Assembly (NCBI RefSeq): GCF_036785885.1
Contig: NC_092326.1
Coordinates: 3,968,001-4,032,000, forward strand
From: Coffea arabica
Taxonomy: Eukaryota > Streptophyta > Magnoliopsida > Gentianales > Rubiaceae
Direction of reading: 5' to 3'
DNA length: 64,000 nucleotides
The position numbers and the translations under genes were made by a program. Of the stretch, positions 56,401 to 64,000 are shown in pieces. The notes under the pieces are model-generated. The model was not told where the DNA came from. It was given only the letters and a program-made list of their open reading frames with translations, and made no database searches. The stretch's first letter is position 1, and each line of letters starts with the position of its first letter.

Positions 56401-56909
56401 AATATTCTTGCGCATTAAATTGATTTGGATAAATTGAAATCGACCAAAAAGTAATGCATTTGCAATTGTCCATATTTCCATATTTATAAGAAAAAAGTAA
56501 ATATAGTCCGCTTTCATAATTTCCTAATCTAGAGAATGGACATCCTAGACTTGCAAGGGTGGATCACAAAATTAGGAAAAATGGAAGAGATAAGAATCTC
56601 TTGGCGCATGAATGCCTACGACCAAGCCAGAATCCACTTAATCCACTATATACTTTTCAGCCTTTAAATGGAGACTCAGCCCCAAAGCCTAATAAATCTG
56701 GGTAGCAGATTGGATATTCATGAGCTGTCTGTTATGTGCAAAGGGAATCTAAACTGAAAATATGTCACAATAGATTGATGTGCATGAGAAAGCACAATAG
56801 TTGAATGTCACAATAGCTTTTCAAAAATCAACAGCTAAAATAGGTTTTCAAAATCAATTGAAAACGTGCATAACACTGGTGGATATGGAATCCAGTGAAT
56901 ATTCCTTCG
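56401..56909. other. No gene seen
   Basis: Unrecognised; one direct word pair around TGTGCATGAGAAAGCACAATAG and CACAATAG. Confidence 0.4.
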
Positions 56910-57390
56910 GCCAAATTCCACTTTACCCCCGGTGATTAAGCATTTTTTTATATAATTCTTTTATAATTTCAAAAACTATATATAACCCCCTCATGGTTTG
57001 GATTAAAGTGTCAAAGTGACGAGAATGATCATTCGTAATGGAGTCACTTAAAATCTCAAAAATACCCTTATATAAAGTTGAAAATTATTTATTAACCAAG
57101 GGGGTTATGTGTATATTTTGAAAATCATAAGGGGGTTATATGGTAAAGTATTAAACCCTAAGAGGGTTATATAGTAAAATATCAAAATCATACGAGATTA
57201 GTGTGTCATGTATTTATAAGAGTCATTTCGACATTTTCAGAAGTTCCGTTACGAATGACTATTTCCGTCACTTTGACATTTTTATCCAAATTATGAGAGA
57301 GTTATATATAACTTTTGAAACCATATGAAGGTTATGTAAAAAAATGCTAAATCACAAGAGGGTAAAATGCTAATTTAACGGAAGTCCTTA
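56910..57390. mobile_element. MITE cluster of the CCCCCTTATGG type (inverted)
   Basis: Matches 37130-37370 in reverse orientation (CAAATTCCACTTTACCCCC, ATAACCCCCTCATGG, ACCAAGGGGGTTATGTGTAT, CATAAGGGGGTTAT), followed at 57220-57375 by a second partial right-hand end (GTCACTTTGACATTTTTATCC, CACAAGAGGGTAAAATGC). It looks like one copy plus a fragment of another, nested or tandem. Confidence 0.6.
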
Positions 57391-57540
57391 AATAATGCTG
57401 TCCACAAAACAATTCCAATCTGGACAGAAAAGAATGATTGCTTAAAAATTTCCATCTTGACGTAATAATGTTCACCCAATCAACAGTTTTTTCCAATTCA
57501 TGATCTAACCATCCCTACTATCTTGATTTAAAAAGTCAAA

Positions 57541-57822
57541 CAGATGCTACAAGGCTGGATAAAAAAAAAATCTAATTCAATAACTTGTTAGAACCAGTGC
57601 AATAACTCAACAAATTGTAATTGAACTCATCATTCAATCTTGATTAGTCTTTTAACAATTCATCATTGAGTCTTGATTAGTCTCTAACAATTCAACTCTT
57701 GGAATCTAAAGGGTAGCAACAAAAGTCATCTTTTTGTTAAGCCGTCACCTTCAATTTGACAAATACTAAGGTCATCCACTTTGCAGAAATCACCCAAGAG
57801 AAAGCCACGATTTTCTACACAT
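57541..57822 (-). pseudogene. Decayed relative of the 40332-40607 locus
   Basis: On the plus strand both loci share AATCTAATTCAAT, GAACCAGTGCAATANCTCAA, AACTCATCATT and CACCCAAGAGAAAGCCA. Reading the minus strand, the GFLLG word of the ORF at 40332 is kept, but the following membrane segment is replaced by a frame with an early stop. A 40-bp local duplication (TCTTGATTAGTCT) is specific to this copy. Confidence 0.5.
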
Positions 57823-57839
57823 AGGCACCAAATTTTTGT

Positions 57840-58464
57840 CAAATTTTAATTTTTTTTGATTATTTTTTATTTAATAAATTATTTATTTTTTTACATTTTA
57901 ATGTGCATTTTTCTTATATTTGCAGTTTTAGGAAAAGAAAAATAAAAACAGAAAAAACAAAAAAAAATTAGTTTTTTATTAAGAAAAAAAGAAGTCCTCG
58001 TGAGCCTTCATGATGACTCATGATGGCCATCACCAGCCTTTTGACCAGAGAAGGAAAAGAAGAAGCAACTGATCCAAGAGAAGAAAAAAAGAGGAGAAAA
58101 AGAAGAAGGGAAAAAAGCAGAAGAAAGCAAGAGAAAAACTCTCTCACTCTCTCCCTCTCTTGGCTGGCTCAATGGAGTAGAAGAAAATTTTGCAGAGAGG
58201 CCATCAATCTCTCCTTCTCTCAGCTTAGACTGCCGAAAAAAAAACAGAGAGGAAGAAGGAGAAAAAAATTTCTCTGATCCTCTCGGCTCTATCCCTCCAT
58301 TTTCTCAATTCACACAACACACCCACACACAATTTAAACACAACAAAGCAAGCAACAAAGGATTGAAGCCTGGGAGTCCCTTCAAAATTTTGATCGAGAA
58401 GCTCTTGCTTGGATTGAGGTATTTTTTTTCATTTTTTTGTTAACCATGTTAAAGCCATATTTTA
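57840..58464 (+). other. Purine-rich leader-like stretch, possibly LTR
   Basis: GA- and CT-rich sequence with a TTGATCGAGAAGCTCTTGC end just before the hAT insertion. It may be the upstream part of the LTR that ends at 62745, but this is not proven. The ORF at 58020-58277 is low-complexity (Lys/Arg/Glu runs) and not called a gene. Confidence 0.35.
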
Positions 58465-59840
58465 TAGGGGTGGGCACAAGTCGAATACCCGCCCCTAACA
58501 AAATTTGGCTGACCTGATCCTAAAATATCAAATCAGCCACTTTGCGACCCTAACTCATTTCTAATGTTTTCGGGTACCTGCTATTCGGGTACCCAAAAAA
58601 AAGGGGCGGGTCATAGGGTACCCGCCCCTAAAAAAAAATATTTTTCACTTAATATCAAAGTGTTTTCCAATAAAAAAAAGTATGCTTTCCAATTACTACT
58701 AGTAGAGATATTAAAATCAAAATACATACATCACCATTCTCACACATTTCATCCAATAATCAAACGGATTTTATAAATTTAGTACATATTAGAATTATAA
58801 TATCTAATAGATAAAACGAAATTTTATGATAATTTTAAGTACGTCACCATTCTCACGCATTTCATCCTTCGACAACATAACAAACACAAGGATAATAAGT
58901 ATATGGCAACTTTTCCAACTTTTCCAAGTATAACAAACACAAGGATAAAACGAAGTTTTATGATAATTTTGAATACATCACCATTCTCACGCATTTCATC
59001 TTTTTACAACATAACAAACACAAGGATAATAAGTATATGACAACTTTTTCAACTTTCTTAAGGATATTAAGGTACAAAATTGCATCCAAAATGAGTCGAT
59101 TGTGGAATCAAATCCGGAAAAGAATTAAACAGAGCTAATAATTTTTGAAGAAAGTATAACCAAAATAATCTTGAAAAATTTTCCACAACTTTCTTACATC
59201 TTTGGAATAGAGCTTATTGCATTAAAGGTGATGAAAAAGAAAAATAAATTTCTTGCACTAAAATAAAGGAGACAAATTTAAGGGACACAATTGCAATAAA
59301 ATAAATAAATAAATGAAAGACACAAATGTTTTAATTATCTAGCTAACAGAAAATTAGAGCTCCAAACACAAATTTTTGATTGAATTGATGAAAAATTTGC
59401 AGGAAATATCGATGGAAGTAGAATAAAAATGAAAAAGAATGAAAGGGATGAGCAATTTTTATGATAGAATTTCACAAATTTTTTTTTGTTTTATTCATTT
59501 GGTTTAGGTTTCACCAAGAATATTCATTTTTTTTTAGACAAGATGAGGAGAGGTGGATCATATGAGATTAAACATGAGGTTGTGAACTACTTTACTTACG
59601 TTTAGGATTAAAAATTATAAAATTATATAATGAACCCTTATTTTTTTAATATTTATATAATATACCTTGCGGGTCGGGTACCCGTGGGATTTTTTCGCTG
59701 ATCCATATCCATATCCGTTTTGTGGGTACCCGACCTGCATCTGCCCTGCTAAGAAAAATCGGATTGGATATCCTATTTTTTGGATCAGATTGGATCGGTT
59801 TAGTCGAGTTTCGAATCGGGCCGGATTTTTTGCCCCCCTA
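58465..59840. mobile_element. 1.38-kb hAT-type element with perfect 8-bp TSD
   Basis: It starts TAGGGGTGGGCACAAGTCG and ends TTTTTTGCCCCCCTA. TSDs ATATTTTA lie at 58457-58464 and 59841-59848. Subterminal regions carry GGGTACCCG words, and two internal ATCACCATTCTCACNCATTTC blocks plus AACATAACAAACACAAGGAT repeats lie at about 58725-59040. No transposase is encoded. Confidence 0.85.
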
Positions 59841-59848
59841 ATATTTTA

Positions 59849-62745
59849 TCGTTTAATTTTCTAGCTTTTGCGGTCTTTTATTGTTATTGTTTTATTGTTC
59901 AAAATTTGGAAAATTATTTGAATTAGATTAGGGAAAAGGAAATAATTTTTGTATATGCATGCTAACTGTTTGAAAAAATGCCAAAATAAAAAAAAAAAGA
60001 ATTTTAGGGGCTGTTTTGCTTTATTTTAACCCTTTTATGTTGCGTTTTTGTTAAATTAAAATCATAGTTGTATTATAGAAGCTACAAGGAATGTGGTAGT
60101 ATAAATTTTTTTGGTTTTTTATGAGGATTTGAGTGTTAAAAAAAATAACAAAAAAAACTGGACTGACTTTTGCTCTTTTGGCCACTCTCGGGTCATTTTT
60201 TGTAAAAACTAACTTCAAAAATGGAATCTACGCAGAAAATCGAATGGGAGAGTGTATTTTGGTAATTTTTGGCGATCGGAGAAATCACCGACGACAGGCA
60301 TCGGCACTGCCATTGCTGCCGGAGTTTCCGTTGGCTGGACAAGCAAACCCAGAAACTGCAGGAGAAAGCTTCGGGGCAGGATACATGAATTTTCTGAAAA
60401 TTTCATTTTTGATCCCCCAATTTTTACCTAATTTCACTGTAGCTCAAAAACTTCTGCAAATAATCAATTCTGCCCCTTTAAATTTAACTTTTCTTTGGCT
60501 TTTTTTAATATGATTTTTTTTGCAGATTATTTATGAATTTTAGGATGAAATTTAAGATTTAATAATTTTGATAGATTTATTATTTTGATTGGGTTTGTTA
60601 AAATAGTTGGAGGTTTTGGTTGTGGTTTGTTAATGGGTTTTGTATAAAATTTGGGATATTTTGTTTGGGTTTTAGAAATGGGTTTTAGTTTATTTTATTG
60701 GGGTTTTCGGCTTGGGATAGGAGGCTAAGCCCATTCATTTGTGATTGGGCTGATTTTTTGGATAAAACTACGGGTTGGCTTATGTATTTTTCCTTGGACT
60801 TTTGTTTGGACCTGGTGGCCTTTGGCCCAAATAATAAATAAGAGTGGCCCAATGGCCCATTTGGCTAAGAAACTGGTTACAAAATTGTATTCTAGTCCCT
60901 CAATTTTTGAATAATTGTATTATGGTCCTAAATATTTTAGATATTTTTCAATTAGGTCTCTAATTTAATTGTAAATAGGTCCCTAAACTTTATTTTTATT
61001 TAATTTGGACCCCAAATATTTGTGATAATTATAATTTTATCCCAAAAACTTTATTAATATTTGCAATTAGATCACTAATAGATTTGATTTCTTAAATAGA
61101 AGTTTCTTTTCCTCTTTAATTATGAATTATATTCCATTTGAATGTTTCAGTTGATTGATTTCATGTTTATTTCCATTTTTAATGATTTATTTGTTGATTA
61201 AATTGGCGCCTTAATGATTTTTGTTAATTTTGGAGTTAAATACGGCAAATCCAGCTACTACTTCAATGGGAGGTATCTTCTTTCATAATTTAAAATTTTT
61301 CTGTGCTCCTACGTGTTTTATGTACAATTGCATGGCTTAAGTGTTTTATTTATTTATTTATTTATTTATTTACTTGTTTTATTTTAAGTTTTATAAATTT
61401 ATTTTTTGATGATTATTTAAAAGGCAATTGAATGTCAAATTGTAATAGTTAGGTTATTATTTATTTCATTTTTTACCCCTTTAGATTGTAGTTAGGGCCC
61501 CCGAATGTAATAGTTAGGTCTCTATCTGCTCTTATTTGCCTTGTGTGCTTGCATACTTGTATGTTTACGTGTTACTCGCTTTCTTAGGGTTTTTTCATTT
61601 AGATATCATGTGTTACGTGCTACGTGCTCTTTTGTATTTATTTATTTTAATTTATACCTTATTTATCTTATTATGTGTTAAGAATGCATGACGTCACCAC
61701 ACTAGTCCAACGCTAATTGTGGTTTCTCCCTCCGTTTACTTACTCGTCCAACACTAGTAAGGATTTTTTTTAGAAATGAATTAGTCCAACGCTAGACCCG
61801 TAGATCGTTTATGTATTAGATTCATCTTTTGTATGATATCCATTACATTTTGATGCATATTTTTATTTTTAGGATTTTTCTCATTTGCATGATATTTCCT
61901 ATTATATTATCCCCTATCCTCTATATGTGTTAATCATATCATTTAGAAATGCATCTCATTTAAGCTAGTTCATTTGCTTCCTCATGTTAGGAGAATTATT
62001 CTTTGAACATGGGAAATGGGTGATTATAACTTTTTAGTTTAAATATTCATTAATCTCTGTATAAGAAAATTATGTCACGAGTTTTTGTCTCCCGTATCCA
62101 TTATGTTGCATTTCTATTCTTTGCGCACTTATATCTAGATATATAATTTAAGTTTCTTTTCTTTTCTTTGAATTTCATTTATGCATGCTCGTGATCCCTT
62201 CAAGAAATTATTTTGGTTTTCGTAATCAATGCGATTGGTATCAATTAAACCCTTGAATGGATATTTTGTCAATTTCAATATTTTATAAATTCAGATTTGT
62301 ATCCATGCAGGAAACATCTAAATGTAATAAAATTAAGGGTTAGATTAGAAAAATTTTGACTAAATCTCGCAACTAACTTAGACTAAGTTGAAATGGTGCC
62401 TTAGGTTTGATTTAATCGAACCTTTGCCTTCCCTTCTTCAACTGTGACTTCCAAACCTATTTTCTCTTGTTTTTCAAAGATCTGGAATTGTCGAAAAGAG
62501 TTTTATTTTCTTTTATTTTTGTCAAAAAGTATATTCTGGGGTAACTTGGTACACTCAAACTGAATACTAAGTAGCGACTCCTATTTTCTTTAAAATCCTT
62601 TTGACTAAATTTTTGGATCCAAACTGTCACATTTTTTAAAGTCCCATTTTAGGTCCCTTTTCACATATTCTTTTCACTTATTTTAAATAAAACCACATCT
62701 TTTGTAAAAATATTTTTTTTCCATCGCAAAAAATTGGGCGCGACA
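59849..62745 (+). mobile_element. Probable long LTR of a Gypsy-type retrotransposon
   Basis: The stretch ends GGGCGCGACA, two bases before a primer-binding-like sequence, as an LTR should. Non-coding features include (TTTA)n near 61342-61370 and repeated TAGTCCAACRCTA words at about 61703-61800. The 5' boundary could not be fixed; it may lie before the hAT element at 58465. The partner LTR would be right of the window. Assignment to Gypsy (Tat/Ogre-like) rests on the layout and primer site, not on any protein domain. Confidence 0.5.
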
Positions 62746-62747
62746 AC

Positions 62748-62766
62748 TTGGCGACTCTATTGGGGA
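62748..62766 (+). promoter_or_regulatory. Candidate retrotransposon primer-binding site
   Basis: TTGGCGACTCTATTGGGGA follows the LTR end at 62745 after two bases. The TTGGCGACTC...TGGGGA form is common after LTRs of long plant Gypsy elements; which tRNA it pairs with was not checked. Confidence 0.5.
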
Positions 62767-63267
62767 CGCTAGAGAGTCCAAACACTTGGTTTAGTTGTCT
62801 TTTATCTTTCTAACCCTTTCATTTATCATATTTGAATGTTTTAGGTTGCATTTTTCTTTTTTCAGAATGTTTTACATTTCACACTAGTATTCGTACCTCG
62901 TTTTTTGTGTATGTGATAAATGGTTTATCTATTTACTTTTGTTTATTTACTTATTTGTATCGCGCTTAGCATATGGGGATGGAGAGCGACATTACCCTAG
63001 AGCCTTCATGCATGTTTAAGGGTATTACTCCTTCTTCTCAAAGGAGCACTTCATATGTGCATACGTTACTATTTTCAACCTTTTATCTTATTTTCTTTTA
63101 GTGGTTATCACACCACTCCTCCCTGTTAGGATTAGGATCGATCCACTTGGACATGTGGCCGTGACACGACATGCACGTAGCAATGTTAAAGGGGTCACTC
63201 AAGCCACCGACTAAGGGCTTTGGAATTGAGGACCCTTCGTCCTTTTGTCTGAAGACTTGGGAATCTG
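62767..63267 (+). other. Retrotransposon leader, no ORF recognised
   Basis: Sequence between the candidate primer site and the tandem duplication. Short frames only; no gag motif. Confidence 0.4.
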
Positions 63268-63709
63268 AAACTTTATCGAGGCTAGATGCATTAGTGAGCC
63301 CAACCCTATGCATCCATTTAGAAATCACCTAAGATAGAGCCTTCATCTACCCTATTAAGAACATTAGACACGAGGGGAGGGGTTTTACCCCCTCTCTCTT
63401 TCTTTTTTATCTTATATTTCTGTATTATTTTGTTGCTCCAATCTGTTATGTGTTGTTTATTAAACTAACCATTGTTTTATTTTCTTATAAACTTTATCGA
63501 GGCTAGATGCATTAGTGAGCCCAACCCCATGCATTCATTTAGAAATCACCTAAGATAGAGCCTTCATCTACCCTATTAAGAACATTAGACACGAGGGGAG
63601 GGATTTTACCCCCTCTCTTTTTCTTTTTTATCTTATATTTCTGTATTATTTTGTTGCTCCAATCTGTTATGTGTTGTTTATTAAACTAACCATTGTTTTA
63701 TTTTCTTAT
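63268..63709 (+). repeat. 221-bp tandem duplication in retroelement leader
   Basis: Two head-to-tail copies (63268-63488 and 63489-63709) differ at only a handful of positions. Shared words: AAACTTTATCGAGGCTAGAT, GAACATTAGACACGAGGGGA, TCTGTTATGTGTTGTTTATT. The near identity marks a recent event. Confidence 0.93.
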
Positions 63710-63808
63710 ATTGCATACATAAGCCCTAGAAACAAGAGTCCTAGCATGGTACTCACTTAGGGCAGACCACCTTTTGTAAATAGCATGTTTAAATTTCAGT
63801 TTATCGCA

Positions 63809-63849
<41 letters not shown>

Positions 63850-64000
63850 TCATTTTAAGCTTACCCCGCCATTTAAATGGGGCACTTTTAGGTCATATTT
63901 CAATTATTTCATTGTATATTTAATACACTTTAATAAATTGTTATCATGCATTAACTATAGAGGGAATGCCGCATAGGGAATCCCACGTTAGGAAAAAAAC
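63710..64000. other. Leader continues; AT microsatellite
   Basis: (AT)n of about 14 units at 63816-63845. No ORF is recognised before the window ends. Confidence 0.5.

Noticed and set aside
58020..58277. Basic 85-codon ORF
   Set aside because: Low-complexity purine-rich sequence gives Lys/Arg/Glu runs; no protein signature.
60133..60513. 126-codon ORF as a protein gene
   Set aside because: Composition matches LTR or leader DNA, no domain is recognisable and it overlaps the probable LTR.

Overview
This window is AT-rich plant nuclear DNA, most likely from a eudicot. Evidence: GT-AG introns, a REM-type B3 transcription factor, plant Ty1/copia, LINE, PIF/Harbinger, hAT, CACTA and Mutator-type elements, a Stowaway MITE, and a nuclear copy of plastid atpA. 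The species cannot be named from the sequence. Nothing bacterial, no rRNA or functional tRNA gene, no CRISPR array and no viral gene was seen.

Host genes are sparse. The clearest is an intact single-exon two-B3-domain (REM) gene at 35781-36734 (+). Two small paralogous two-exon genes encode a charged coiled-coil protein of unknown function: one looks whole (11796-12299, -), the other (38573-39088, +) has a frameshifting deletion and a MITE inserted at its probable core promoter. A short tail-anchored-type ORF lies at 40332-40607 (-), with a decayed relative at 57541-57822. Isolated exon-like pieces occur near 0.6-1.4, 17.7, 26.6 and 32.8 kb.

Layout. 0-5 kb: SINE-like piece, a MITE with long terminal inverted repeats (TIRs), and a diverged pair of LTR-like repeats around an unknown 210-codon ORF. 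5-9.6 kb: hAT pieces, a 1.05-kb Mutator-type MITE with a perfect 9-bp target-site duplication (TSD), and another MITE. 9.6-11.5 kb: 5'-truncated LINE. 11.6-12.4 kb: first small gene. 12.5-20.4 kb: mostly unrecognised DNA with local duplications. 20.4-21.5 kb: second copy of the 1.05-kb MITE, inverted. 22.3-25 kb: hAT ends and a SINE-derived hairpin. 25.2-33.8 kb: a short hAT element followed by a long relative that appears to have captured gene sequence and then received a TRIM and a copia element. 35.3-36.9 kb: REM gene. 37-42 kb: small gene and several MITEs. 42.4-44.8 kb: PIF/Harbinger remnant whose transposase has lost its catalytic core. 46.75 kb: plastid atpA fragment. 47-57 kb: MITEs, a hAT element with an internal tandem duplication, a CACTA end and an extremely AT-rich block. 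58-64 kb: a long LTR ending at a primer-binding-like site, carrying a hAT insertion and followed by a leader with a 221-bp tandem duplication, running off the window.

The genes form no operon or visible pathway. The window is best read as a layered insertion record: at least eight elements keep matching TSDs, and the nesting gives their relative order. Matches and TSDs were read by eye; no search was run.
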